Assembly: GCA_030704615.1 (NCBI GenBank) | Contig: CM060732.1 | Span: 16,492,001 to 16,556,000, forward strand | Reading direction: 5' to 3' | DNA length: 64,000 nucleotides | DNA from: Takakia lepidozioides | Lineage: Eukaryota; Streptophyta; Takakiopsida; Takakiales; Takakiaceae | Shown: positions 45,315-57,106 of the stretch, in pieces | How positions within the stretch are numbered: position 1 is the stretch's first letter | Layout: each line of letters opens with the position of its first letter | Notes under the pieces: model-generated | Told to the model about the DNA's origin: nothing | The model's input: only the letters and a program-made list of their open reading frames with translations | Databases searched by the model: none | Made by a program: the position numbers and the translations under genes

Positions 45315-46165
45315 GAGGTTTACTATTTCATGAGCAGAAACCATGAGCCATGAGCCATGAGCCGCATGAGCCGCATGAGCGGTGAGCCGAAGTCTAAGAT
45401 ACGCGGATTTCATGAGCGGACTCCTCCAAATTTGGAAATGCGGCAGATTAAACAAGTATTAAAATAATAGTTTTTTATTTGACCTTGCCGTTTTTGGACG
45501 TTCCAGATCATGTAATGCGGCGAAGATATGTCGTCAGTAACAAGTCCGCTCATGGTTTTTTAGATCCGCTCATGGAAATAAGTGACCGTGCAACGGGAAA
45601 TCCAGTATACCACTGCGAAAGGACGTCGCATACTGGCCTCTATAGAGTATTCCGCGGTTTTACATGCCTTAACATTGGAATGAAGCTGACCCTTTTGCCG
45701 CGATTGAACCAATGGAGTCTGCACCAATACAGTCTGCAGTACTTCACAATTCTGTCTTCTTCGGGTATTCGGCGGGAAAGGTTTGCAACTGAACTGGGAA
45801 ATAGGGTGCCGCATTAGGGTTCGCACGTGCGAAATTTCGGAGCGGTTTGGTTTTGGCAAAGGCCGCCTCTGGGGGTACCTACGACGATACTTGGAAATGC
45901 GGCGCCGCATTTCCTTGTCGGAGGTCGAATGAGGAAAGCAAGTTTTCGGAAAGCAGAAAAACATGAACCCTCCAACATACAAAAATACATGCACGTGGAA
46001 ACAAGTGAATGATATAGTAATATCTTAGTTCGAGCAAAACAGGTTACTGGTAGGCAAGACATATGTCGGACCTTTCTGTGGCTAGAGTCTGAGGTACTGG
46101 CAGCAGTACAGTTCTACTATCCGAAAAGGATGGGCGTACCATTGTATGGGGACCGCAAGCCAAGC

Positions 46166-49100
46166 TCACTGGTCCCCTGGATCCATATTCAGAAGAGTGT
46201 GAACCTCCTGGGGGCTCAACCCTGGTGCATGTATGAAGTGATGAGTTGTGGAATTACAACGGAGTCTCTTTAGGTACACGTAGTACAAATGCTTGCAAGG
46301 GCAGTATGATGCCCCCTTGTTCGCCATGATCTGGAAGTCGGTGCAATTGCAGGTGGGTAATTCTGAAATGGTGATGGTGTACACCTCATTGCGAACAGCT
46401 GAGCCCGCCGTGGCCATCTGATACACACGCCCGAATCCTGGTGGGGGCACTTCTGTCGAGCTTTGGATTGTACAGTTCATCCGAAGTGCATTCCCCATCC
46501 TTGTCTCGTTCACTTTTGAGGGAGGTCGCCGCCTCTTCGGTTTCCCCCAACGGTGTGTAGGATGCTTAGAGCTGTCGTGTCCCATTGTTCTTGCTCTCAC
46601 AGGGGTCGGTGGTGGAGGCTGTGGAAGCGGAAATGGTTCTCTGGGGACGTCAGTGTGCTGCACCATCCGAAATCCTGCGGCGGTAAGGGCGTCGGCCTCA
46701 ACCTGACTCAGATCGCAGCCTGGTTCCACCGGCCACACCGGGGGAGCCTCTGGCATTGTTTGTATGCCATACTTGGGCTTTCCATACACGCAAGTCATAA
46801 TGTCGTGCCTGCAGAACCAGAACTGGGTGGTTGTCGCCTCCGCAAACTTTGCATGGACAAATCTTCCTGTAAAAGTAGGAGCAGGGACAGCCCCATCTGG
46901 ATTCCTCCTTATCATCTCTAAACAACGTTGCCGTGTATCCACACGAATTGCGGAACACCTTCCTCGAAATGACGGCTTTGTGCGAGCAATTCTCCACTGT
47001 GATGCAGACACAGTCGTCTCCACAATGGCTTGGCCATACTGCATAACAACGGGCGGAATCTGGGGCAAGGGAGCGGTGGGAATTTTTTGCACGAAATCCC
47101 GGTTGAAGGCGACGGCGATCTGGAATTTCTTGGGCTTCCACTGCTGGAAGACACATTGTGCGGCAACATGACGGGACCTCGAGGTGCTGTCCGAATGTTC
47201 CTGTCGGATCTCCAGGAATCCTCTTCGCACCCGGGTTCCTCTTCAATCCTCCGCCTGACAGGGCGAGTCCGGACGTCCCCCTCTAGGTGTTCACCTCTGC
47301 GGTGCAGAGGCGTCCCTTTGATCTTCTCTCGCAATGCTGTCGCCCATTTCACTGGATTCTTGGACCTCGAAGCTGTTCGTACCAACAATTCCTCCCTGTC
47401 CGGCCCAAAGCCCCATTGTTTGCCGCTCAGGAACTTGTAGTACGTGGCTTGTTGCATGATTGCTCTGTCGATGTCCTCCGTTGTGGCCGTCACTACGTCC
47501 ACCAGATGTGCGGCAGAAGACGCTCGCCAGGAGGAGTGGACCGATTCTGCCATATTCGTGTTTGGCATGTCCGTGTCGGAATCCAAGCACCGCTCCTAGA
47601 AGGACACAAACAATGGTGAGGGACCAATCGAAATGTCCGTAACAGAAAGACAAATGAACGAAATTGACAGCAGCCTACCTCCCGCATGTACTGTCCGAAC
47701 TGTCGATACCGAAAATGCCACCACCCCAACCAGCTGTGCAATGCTCCCAGATTGGTTATCTCCACTGCACCTGACGTGTTCCACCAAGCCTCGATGATAG
47801 CAAACTTAACCTCCGCGTCATCAAATGTGGGTGCATCCTTCCACGCCGTACAAATGACACGGTGTTCAGCCTGGAATGAGCTAGCAACAAATTTGGTAGT
47901 GTAGTGGGATAGACTCTGCATCCAATGGAATCCACAGGATCTCTCTTTCCCCTCCATTGGAACATTGGGGTCCTCACCGTACACACGCCGCACCGCTGCC
48001 CAGTTGGCCTGAGCGTTGTCTGCCATGAATCCCCTGAAATTGGGCTCTGGCAATCCCGCCCTTGCCATCTGCTTGTTTATGCCCTCCCACAGATGCATTT
48101 CGGACTGTGCATCCTGACCTTTCATCTCGCAGATTACAATTGTCATGAGCCTCTTGGAGTGATAGTCATAAACATGCGCACCCATAGTCACCCACTGATG
48201 GTTTGTAATTCGTTTGATGTGATCAAACATTACCCAAGCATTCGACAAGTTTCCAGTTGTCATGCGAGTGACCAAGTCGACTCCACTCCCAGGCCCACAC
48301 GTCGACATTTTGAAAATGTAACAACGATCGGATTCGCTGCCTTGCCCTGGAAACCTGCTACCTTGGATGTAGTCATATCCAGTCATTCGTTTCACCTCCA
48401 GGATTGAGTACATGTCCGACCCCCTGCCGAACTCCTGCTTGCAAGATACGATGTGATTCCGCACATTCGGACTACAAACGTGCGAGACGGACTCCAAGAG
48501 GTCACGCATCTCGTCTTCGGTCAAGGGCTCTCGGTCGGAACCATCTTCAGACATGATTTTGCCAAGAGCAATCTTGTGGGCTGCCTTCAGCTGAATCTGC
48601 TTTGGTCTGGCTCCGGGGCTCAATTTCACCTCCTCTTTTATGATGTCGTGTGCTTCCTGCACAGCCTCACGCATGTTGCCTCTCGCCAAGGGGTGGTAGT
48701 GGACCCCAACGTGTATGCAAGCTCTAGTCAAGTCCGGGAGCAAATGGATTACGTAATATTGCTTGGCTCTGCACATGGACATGCACGTCGGTGGTTCTTT
48801 GCAATGTGCACACTTGAAAGAACCCGCAGGAGCTTGGCTGGAGACAATGAATGGATGATGCGTTGTGCCAGTCCAATCCGTCTTGTTTCTCCGCCCTCCT
48901 TTGGAGAGAAAGTGGAAGCAGGTGGGATTGAGGCACCTCAGCTTCCCCGCACAGAGGACATATCGTACACGAACACCATCAGCAATTTTCGTGCTACTGG
49001 TCTTCGTCACACACCAGGGGTGTCCGTCATGCTTTCGATCCATGTCTGTTAACATCCCGGAGGCTTTGTTTGACGAAGAACAGGTGGAAACTCGAAGATG

Positions 49101-49987
49101 ACATTGCCATCGACTTCGGGAGGCAGAAACGTTACCTTTCTGACTGGGAATTTGGCATAGTCGAGAGCAGCCAGCTCGGAGCGAGAACCATCGAGGTGAT
49201 GTTGTCGTAGGAGCTGCACAATGGACCGGGTTGGAGTTATGCTCGAGGGCACATTCGTAGCACCGACAGAGACGTCCATGCCGGATTTGAACGACCGTGT
49301 GGAGGACATGGGTACCTCAATGCAATCATCTTCCTCGTCGGAAATGTCGAATACGTCCACACGAGAAGCTATGGAGGGTCTTGACGGTCCAGGTCGGGAA
49401 TGATTATCGTTGCATACCTCTCTGTTGGCAGTGGCCGCCTCTCGGTTTCCGGACTCCTTTGTGGATGGTGTGGGCAGCGACTGATTCGGAAAGGGAATGG
49501 GCATTCCCACAGCTTGGTACAGGATGGTGTCTGACGGGGGAACGTGCCATTTGATTCCGCAACCTCCGTCGTTACCTAGCACGACAATGGTCTCGTCAAC
49601 CTGTCCAGGAACATCCTTCCTTTCTTCTTCCAAATAAACTGTGCCCGGTTTGAGCTTGAATTTGGAACAAAGGTAAGTTTCAGTCACTCTGCAAAGTCCT
49701 CCCTCGTTTGGGATCCAGGCTCTCCCAAGTTGCGGAGGACAGCAAACTATAGCATAGGAATTCGGAGCCATCGAACACCGCACGGAGTTGGCAAGTGCGA
49801 GGTTCAGTATAGCGACAGACCAAGGCTCACAGGCACCATCTAAGTGGATCTGCGGAGTCCATCGACGATTGGAAGTCGCACATTGAAGTGGAAAGTATTG
49901 TTTCAAGCTACATGCATGAAGGTGGGAGGTTTGATTCCATAGCCAGTAAGTATGACAATGATGGCCGATTCGGCGACGAAATAACAT
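46166..49987 (-). pseudogene. SWIM-type MULE-like transposase (near full length)
   Basis: About 1,200 codons on the minus strand. N-terminal region 49987-49052 includes C-C-P-P-Q-L, H-V-P-P-S-D-T and an acidic D-I-S-D-E-E-D-D. The central region (49055-47679) has Cys pairs (C-L-N-P-T-C, C-A-H-C), a long DDE-like domain with F-M-A-D-N-A-Q-A-N-W-A-A-V, and C-G-F-H-W-M-Q-S-L. An 83-bp intron at 47596-47678 (GTAGG...TCTAG) precedes D-S-D-T-D-M-P-N-T-N. The C-terminal part has the SWIM finger T-C-N-C-T-D-F...C-P-C-K-H-L-Y-Y-V-Y-L near 46270-46350. One-base frame changes occur near 49053 and 47098; the latter is absent from the second copy at about 56175. The 9-10 bp duplication of the related element B supports the MULE assignment. 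Catalytic acidic residues cannot be assigned with certainty. Confidence 0.8.
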
Positions 49988-50185
49988 CTCCTGACAGTTT
50001 CTCCTGAGGGTGGATCCAGCAGTATTCTCGGTGCAGACAAGAACGTTCGCACTGACAAGTGCCAGGACTGTTGGTTAAAACGGTCAGACAACCAAGTTGT
50101 GCTCATCAAGACTGGCCGCAATGTTGTTTCGGAACAATGCAACCCATTTAGGTTCCAGATTTCCCGTCCCGAGTGATTCTTTCGA

Positions 50186-51860
50186 TTGCTGTGGACGGAA
50201 ATACGGCGCCGCATTTCCGTTTTGCTTCTTGGTCATGCACCAGAGCGACGGAAATGCGGCACCGAGTTTCCGTCCGGGGGAAACCTTTATACTCTCCAGA
50301 ACGGAAATGCGGTAACGCATTTCCATCCAGCAAGCACGGTATGTGAAGGTGGAACGGAAATGTGGTACCGCATTTCCGTTCTGATTGAGAATTATGAACA
50401 ACGGGAACAGAAATGCGGCACCGCATTTCCGTCCGAGTCACACTTTTCCGACATTCCAGAACGGAAATGCGGCGCCGCATTTCCATTTTGTATCTGATGC
50501 ATGGAGCTGAGGGATAGAAATGCTGCAGCACATTTCCGTCCTTAAAAGACATTCATACTCTCCATAACGGAAATGCGGTACCGCATTTCCATCCACCAAG
50601 CACGGTCTGTGAAGGTGGAATGGAAATGCGGTACCGCATTTCCGTTCTGATTGAGAATTATGAACAACGGGAATAGAAATGCGGCACCGCATTTCTGTCC
50701 GAGTCGCACTTTCCGACATTCCAGAACGGAAATGCGGCGCCGCATTTCCATTTTGTATCTAATGCATGGAGCCGAGTGCGATTCCGACAGCTTCATACAG
50801 CGCAATTCTGACCGCTTGAGACATTCATACTATCCAGAACGGAAATGCGGTACCCCATTTCCGTTCTGACTGAAAATCGTGAACCATCTGAACTGAAATG
50901 CGGCAGCGTATTTCCATCCGAGTCGCACCTCCCAACATTCCAGAACGGAAATGCGGTACCGCATTTCCGTTCTGACTGAAAATCGTGAACCATCGGAACT
51001 GAAATGCGGCAGCGCATTTCCATCCGAGTCGCACCTCCCAACATTCCAGAACGGAAATGCGGCACCGCATTTCCGTTCTGATGAAATATCCTGAAACATC
51101 GGAACTGAAATGCGGTACCGCATTTCCGTCGGAGTCGCACCTTCCGACATTCCAAAACGGAAATGCGGTGCCGCATTTCTGTTTTGTATGTGAGGCATGA
51201 AGCTGTGAAAGCGTCAGACGTTAATACTCTACAGAACGGAAATGCGGTACCGCATTTCCGTTTTGACTGAAAATCGTGCGCAACGGGAACAGAAATGCGG
51301 CACCGCATTTCCGTCCGAGTCGCACCTTCCGACATTCTAGAACGGAAATGCGGCGCCGCATTTCCGTTTTCTATATGGGGCCTGGAACTGTGCTACGGAA
51401 ATGTGTTGCCGCATTTCCATCCATGTGAGACCTTCAAACTTTCGAGACGGAAATGCGGCACCGCATTTCTGTCCAGGTGAGACCTCTATACTTTCCCGAA
51501 CGGAAATGTGGCACGGCATTTCCATTCATCAACTAACATATGTGAAGGGGGAACGGAAATGCGGTACCGCATTTCCGTTCACATTGAAAGTCATGAACCA
51601 CGGGAACTGAAATGTTGTGCCTCATTCCCGTCCGATCGCACCTTTCGACATTCCAGAACGGAAATGCGGCGCCGCATTTCCCTTTTGAATCTCATACATG
51701 GAGCTGTGGGACGGAAATGCGGCACCGTATTTCCGTTCAACAACTAAGGTATGTGAAGGTGGAACGGAAATGCGGTGCCGCATTTTCTTCCAACAAGTAC
51801 GGATGTGTAGCTTCGTGATGGTACTTAACGGAAATGCGGCGCCGCATTCGCATTTTTCGC
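50186..51860. repeat. Palindromic repeat array between transposase and gene E
   Basis: Roughly 27 copies of GAAATGCGGCGCCGCATTTC or the variants with GGTACC, GGCACC or GGTGCC at the centre, at 50-80 bp intervals. Recurring spacers are TCTGATTGAGAATTATGAAC, GAGTCGCACCTTCCGACATT and TATGTGAAGGTGGAACGG. The centres GGTACC and GGCGCC alternate in a semi-regular order, suggesting duplication of multi-unit blocks (for example 50480-50760 parallels 50280-50490). It occupies the intergenic space of the divergent pair. Confidence 0.95.
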
Positions 51861-52198
51861 TCCAACTCATCAGACGCTGGGACGGAAATGCCTTGAAATG
51901 TGAACACGTGGAGCAACGGAATTGCTGCACATGTCGGCACTCTCTGACTGAAGGGGCATGAGGCGTTGCGGCCTGACGTTGGATAATGATGTTTGTTTTT
52001 CGGACGGCAGGCGTACCCTGAACGATTCGAATTTCGTAATGACGCAAAGTCCACGAGGAGACACTTTCGTCCAACCCTTTCGAACCCAAGTGGTGCATCA
52101 CCGCCGTTTCATCTACTTTTGTCGTGTCTCCCTCAGTCACCCCTCTCGCGCCCTTTCCATCTGCACTCTTTGCCCTTTTCCCTCTCTCTGTTCTTCTT

Positions 52199-53884
52199 AT
52201 GCTCGAACCTGAGAGGGGGGGAGTTCGTGCACCAGACAGGAGACCTCGTCGCAAGCTCCGGAAATTATACTTCGGACGTAGGCCAATGCCAAAGGGGAGG
52301 AAGCAGATGCGTCTACAGGCGGAGATTGCCATCTCCGAGCAGCAGGCCACTCAGGCAACCCAGCCACCAGTGAGAGCTCCATGCGATCGGGCTGCGCGCA
52401 GCTGATCGAGCACCGAACCCCCCATTTTGCTTCTGTAATTCTTAGACTGAATGCTAGGAGACTTGAATGCAGAACATGTTTGCATGCCTAACAGGAAAGG
52501 TGGACGTGTTGGAGGGATCGCAGGAATCCGAAGAGCCGCAGGAAGAGTCCGAGGAGCTAGCTGCAACACGTACACCCACCCAATCCCCGAGTGCGGGTAT
52601 TCCTGCCGGGCCTAGCCCTGTGCGATTCAAAACGCGTCTTCGAAGGGCAAGTTCAAAGCCCCAGAGATCGACTCGCGTTCTTTGGTCATGGAGAATCGCC
52701 AGCAGGGGTCGGGCCCTTCTCCAGCAAAGTCGAAGAAGAAGCAGCCCGTCCCTCTACTGGCTTCTGAACCGGCTCAGGCCGATTCACCCCCCCCAACGCG
52801 AATGAAGCAGCAGGGTAAAAGACAGATTCAATTGCAGCAGACACCTTCACCTGCAAGGATGAGGCAGAAGGCAATCAGGGCGACGGGCAAACAATCTCCC
52901 GCAAACCGCTTCCACGAGCTGAAGCTCAGTTCCTGGAGGATTTCCCGCCTGCAGATGTTGGGGCCCACTCTGCTGCAGCGAAGGCAATGGGATCGACCGT
53001 TGATCTCGATTTGGTACCGGAGGAGGGTGCTGCCGCTCAACGTTTCGCAGCAAGACCTCACCACCGATGAGCAAGCAGGCCCGGAGGAGGCCTCTGCAAT
53101 GGCAAAATTGCCCGCAGACAGGCCCCAGAGTGCAGCTCCAGTTGAGGATGCTCCAGCTGCTCAGCCACTACCGGCACCTACAGACATGTCTCCGGAGGAT
53201 TTCAAAAGTGCAGCGGATAAAATGTTGGAGGAGACACACAGTAGCATTGGCACAGTTCTGGGCAACAGGGTATTTCCAGCGGACTCTTCGAATCCCACTC
53301 TGTCGCATGGTCTCCCTTCCCATCGTCAGGCAGGCCCTTTCCGGAGATGTGGATAAGCTCAAGTTCGCATTTCGAGAAGGGTACCGTCTGGGATCGGCAG
53401 CGTTTTACTTTCCCATTGAGAATGAGGACGGCGAAACTCGGGACCCACTGACCCACTGCCGATGAATTGTCAACGTGGGATACCCACTGGCACACTCGCA
53501 ACGACGAATTCGAGGCGACGCTGAAGGGTGATCCAGACTTCGGCCATATGTCGGGTAAAATGTTCTTTGTGTGGGACGAATCACCGACTTCTTGCCTGGT
53601 GGGAGTACATCAAGCAGAACCATGCCAAGCACATTGGCTGGCATTACATGGTGGAGTGTGTCATCTTGAAGGTGAAGGCGGCAGACTCCTCCCTGCTCAA
53701 GAATGCCATGGCGGACCTCAACTCGTAAGATACTCATACCCTCCCTAGCACGTTCGAAATGGGTGCCGCATTTCGTTTCCATTCTGGTTTGTTTCCGTGC
53801 TTCCGTGTACTGAACTGGAGAGTGTGCCTTGCAGGGTCACTGAGAATGTGTACGTGCATACCCACATGGCACATATGCTATACA
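52199..53884 (+). pseudogene. ParB-MTase gene, copy E (N-terminal half, interrupted)
   Basis: Exon 1 (52199-52370) has the family start R-R-P-R-R-K-L-R-K-L-Y-F-G-R-R and a GTGAGA donor. The long second exon, from about 52496, is charged and low-complexity, then runs through M-S-P-E-D-F-K-S-A-A-D-K-M-L-E-E-T-H to the ParB/Srx-like domain (R-I-P-L-C-R-M-V-S-L, G-Y-R-L-G-S-A-A-F-Y-F, K-M-F-F-V-W-D, N-H-R-L-L-A-W-W) and ends at a GTAAG donor near 53727. A third exon starts near 53835 (V-T-E-N-V-Y-V-H-T) and is cut at 53884 by a transposon terminus. Frame changes lie near 52680, 52920, 53285, 53455 and 53580, the last inside the D-G-N-H-R motif itself. The methyltransferase half is absent. Confidence 0.7.
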
Positions 53885-54883
53885 GAGGTTTACTATTTCA
53901 TGAGCAGAAACCATGAGCCATGAGCCATGAGCCGCATGAGCCGCATGAGCGGTGAGCCGAAGTCTAAGATACGGGCGATTTCATGAGCGGACTCTCCAAA
54001 TTGGAAATGCGGCAGATTAAACAAGTATTAAAATAATAGTTTTTTATTGACCTTGCCGTTTTTGGACGTTCCAGATCATGTAATGCGGCGATATGTCGTC
54101 AGTAACAAGTCCGCTCATGGTTTTATAGATCCGCTCATGGAAATAAGTGACCGTGCAACGGGAAATCCAGTATACCACTGCAAAAGGACGTCGCATACTG
54201 GCCTGTATAGAGTATTCCGCGGTTTTACATGCCTTAACATTGGAATGAAGCTGACCCTTTTGCGCCGATTGAACCAATGGAGTCTGCACCAATAGAGTCT
54301 GCAGTACTTCACAAATTCTGTCTTCTTCGGGTATTCGGCGGGAAAGGTTTGCAACTGAACTGGGAAATAGGGTGCCGCATTAGGGTTCGCACGTGCGAAA
54401 TTTCGGAGCGGTTTTGGTGTGGGCGAAGGCCGCCTCTGGGGGTACCTACGACGATACTTGGAAATTCGGCGCCGCATTTCCTTGTCGGAGGTCGAATGAG
54501 GAGAGCAAGTTTCGGAAAAGCAGAAAAACACATGAACCCTCCAACATACAAAAATACCTGCACGTGGAAACAAGTGAACGATATAGTAATATCTTAGTTC
54601 GATCAAAACAGGTTACTGGTAGGCAAGACATATGTCGGACCTTTGTGTGTGCCAGAGTCTGAGGTACTGGCAGCAGTACAGTTCTAACTATCCGATGGGC
54701 GTACCATTGTATGTGGACCGCAAGCCAAAAGCTCCTGGTCCCCTGGTCCATATTCAGAAGATTGTGAACCTCCTGGGGATCAACCCTGTGGAGGTGCATG
54801 TATGAAGTGATGAGTTTGTGGATTACAACGGGAGTCTCTTTAGTACACGTAGTTACAAATGCTTGCAAGGGCATGTATGATGA
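53885..54883 (-). mobile_element. MULE-like element end with transposase C-terminus (left arm of inverted pair)
   Basis: Starts with the terminus GAGGTTTACTATTTCATGAG and is a direct copy of 45315-46310, including the subterminal palindrome near 54470 and the last codons of the transposase (minus strand, P-Q-E-V-H-N-L-L-N-M-D near 54770). It runs into the assembly gap. The flank before 53885 (gene E exon 3) and the flank after 57956 do not match, so the two arms are not bounded by one target duplication. Confidence 0.8.
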
Positions 54884-55383
54884 NNNNNNNNNNNNNNNNN
54901 NNNNNNNNNNNNNNNNNNNNNNNNNNNNNNNNNNNNNNNNNNNNNNNNNNNNNNNNNNNNNNNNNNNNNNNNNNNNNNNNNNNNNNNNNNNNNNNNNNNN
55001 NNNNNNNNNNNNNNNNNNNNNNNNNNNNNNNNNNNNNNNNNNNNNNNNNNNNNNNNNNNNNNNNNNNNNNNNNNNNNNNNNNNNNNNNNNNNNNNNNNNN
55101 NNNNNNNNNNNNNNNNNNNNNNNNNNNNNNNNNNNNNNNNNNNNNNNNNNNNNNNNNNNNNNNNNNNNNNNNNNNNNNNNNNNNNNNNNNNNNNNNNNNN
55201 NNNNNNNNNNNNNNNNNNNNNNNNNNNNNNNNNNNNNNNNNNNNNNNNNNNNNNNNNNNNNNNNNNNNNNNNNNNNNNNNNNNNNNNNNNNNNNNNNNNN
55301 NNNNNNNNNNNNNNNNNNNNNNNNNNNNNNNNNNNNNNNNNNNNNNNNNNNNNNNNNNNNNNNNNNNNNNNNNNNNNNNNNNN
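54884..55383. other. Assembly gap (500 N)
   Basis: Exactly 500 undetermined bases between two inverted copies of the same element. Such a round number usually denotes unknown length. Any ORF spanning it is an artefact. Confidence 0.95.
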
Positions 55384-57106
55384 GGTTGCTAGCTCATTCC
55401 AGGCTGAACAGCCGTGTCCTTTGTACGGCGTGGAAGGATGCACCCACATTTGATGACGCGGAGGTTAAGTTTGCTATCATCGAGGCTTGGTGGAACACGT
55501 CAGGTGCAGTGGAGACAACCAATCTGGGAGCATTGCACAGCTGGTTGGGGTGGTGGCATTTTCGGTATCGACAGTTCGGACAGTACATGCGGGAGGTAGG
55601 CTGCTGTCATTTTCGTTCATTTGTCTTTCTGTTACGGACATTTCGATTGGTCCTCACCGTTGTTTGTGTCCTTCTAGGAGCGGTGCTTGATTCCGACACG
55701 GACATGCCGAACACGAATATGGCAGAAATCGGTCCACTCCTCCTGGCGAGCGTCTTCTGCCGCACATCTGGTGGACGTAGTGACGGCCACAACGGAGGAC
55801 ATCGACAGAGCAATCATGCAGCAAGCCACGTACTACAAGTTCCTGAGCGGCAAACAATGGGCTTTGGGCCGGACAGGGAGGAATTGTTGGTACGAACAGC
55901 TTCGAGGTCCAAGAATCCAGTGAAATGGGCGACAGCATTGCGAGAGAAGATCAAAGGGACGCCTCTGCACCGCAGAGGTGAACACCTAGAGGGGGACGTC
56001 CGGACTCGCCCTGTCAGGCGGAGGATTGAAGAGGAACCCGGGTGCGAAGAGGATTCCTGGAGATCCGACAGGAACATTCGGACAGCACCTCGAGGTCCCG
56101 TCATGTTGCCGCACAATGTGTCTTCCAGCAGTGGAAGCCCAAGAAATTCCAGATCGCCCTCGCCTTCAACCGGGGATTTCGTGCAACAAATTCCCACCGC
56201 TCCCTTGCCCCACATTCCGCCCGCTGTTATGCAGTATGGCCAAGCCATTGTGGAGACGACTGTGTCTGCCTCACAGTGGAGAATTGCTCGCACAAAGCCG
56301 TCGTTTCGAGGAAGGTGTTCCGCAATTCGTGTGGATACACGGCAACGTTGTTTAGAGATGATAAGGAGGAATCCAGATGGGGCTGTCCTGCTCCTACTTT
56401 TACAGGAAGATTTGTCCATGCAAAGTTTGCGGAGGCGACAACCACCCAGTTCTGGTTCTGCAGGCACGACATTATGACTTGCGTGTATGGAAAGCCCAAG
56501 TACGGCATACAGACAATGCCAGAGGCTCCCCCGGTGTGGCCGGTGGAACCAGGCTGCGATCTGAGTCAGGTTGAGGCCGACGCCCTTACCGCCGCAGGAT
56601 TTCGGATGGTGCAGCGCACTGACGTGCCCAGACAACCATTTCCGCTTCCACAGCCTCCACCACCGACCCCTGTGAGAGCAAGAACAATGGGACACGACAG
56701 CTCTAAGCATCCTACACACCGTTGGGGGAAACCGAAGAGGCGGCGACCTCCCTCAAAAGTGAACGAGACAAGGATGGGGAATGCACTTCGGATGAACTGT
56801 ACAATCCAGAGCTCGACAGAAGTGCCCCCACCAGGATTCGGGCGTGTGTATCAGATGGCCACGGCGGGCTCAGCTGTTCGCAATGAGGTGTACACCATCA
56901 CCATTTCAGAATTACCCACCTGCAATTGCACCGACTTCCAGATCATGGCGAACAAGGGGGCATCATACTGCCCTTGCAAGCATTTGTACTACGTGTACCT
57001 AAAGAGACTCCGTTGTAATTCCACAACTCATCACTTCATACATGCACCAGGGTTGAGCCCCCAGGAGGTTCACACTCTTCTGAATATGGATCCAGGGGAC
57101 CAGTGA
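55384..57106 (+). pseudogene. SWIM-type transposase, second copy (5' part in the gap)
   Basis: Inverse of 46166-47905. The plus strand carries the W-L-G-W-W-H-F-R-Y-R block, an 82-bp intron at 55596-55677 (GTAGG...TCTAG), the linker with P-S-P-S-T-G-D-F-V-Q, and the SWIM finger T-C-N-C-T-D-F...C-P-C-K-H near 56930-56990, ending in L-L-N-M-D-P-G-D-Q and a stop. Damage differs from copy one: a one-base insertion near 55727, small deletions near 55870, and a frame change near 56390. The linker frame near 56175 is intact here and broken in copy one. The terminus follows at 57956. Confidence 0.8.

Larger units (their letters stand above)
45315..53884. mobile_element. MULE-like element E (transposase plus ParB-MTase, right end lost)
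   Basis: The left end GAGGTTTACTATTTCATGAG with clustered CATGAGCC repeats sits inside a Ty3 fragment. Inside are a subterminal region with a GGAAATGCGGCGCCGCATTT palindrome near 45895, the transposase (-), the palindromic array 50186-51860, and ParB-MTase gene E (+). The layout matches element B (10252-17738). The right end is not seen because gene E is cut at 53884 by another terminus of the same family. The first 850 bp are repeated, inverted, at 57107-57956 and, direct, at 53885-54800. Confidence 0.7.

Noticed and set aside
50084-51825. Several overlapping ORFs rich in C-G-A-A-F-P-F
   Set aside because: Repeat translations of GAAATGCGGCGCCGCATTTC; no independent support.
54798-56477. 559-codon ORF across the run of N
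   Set aside because: It reads through 500 undetermined bases; only the part after 55384 is real transposase sequence.
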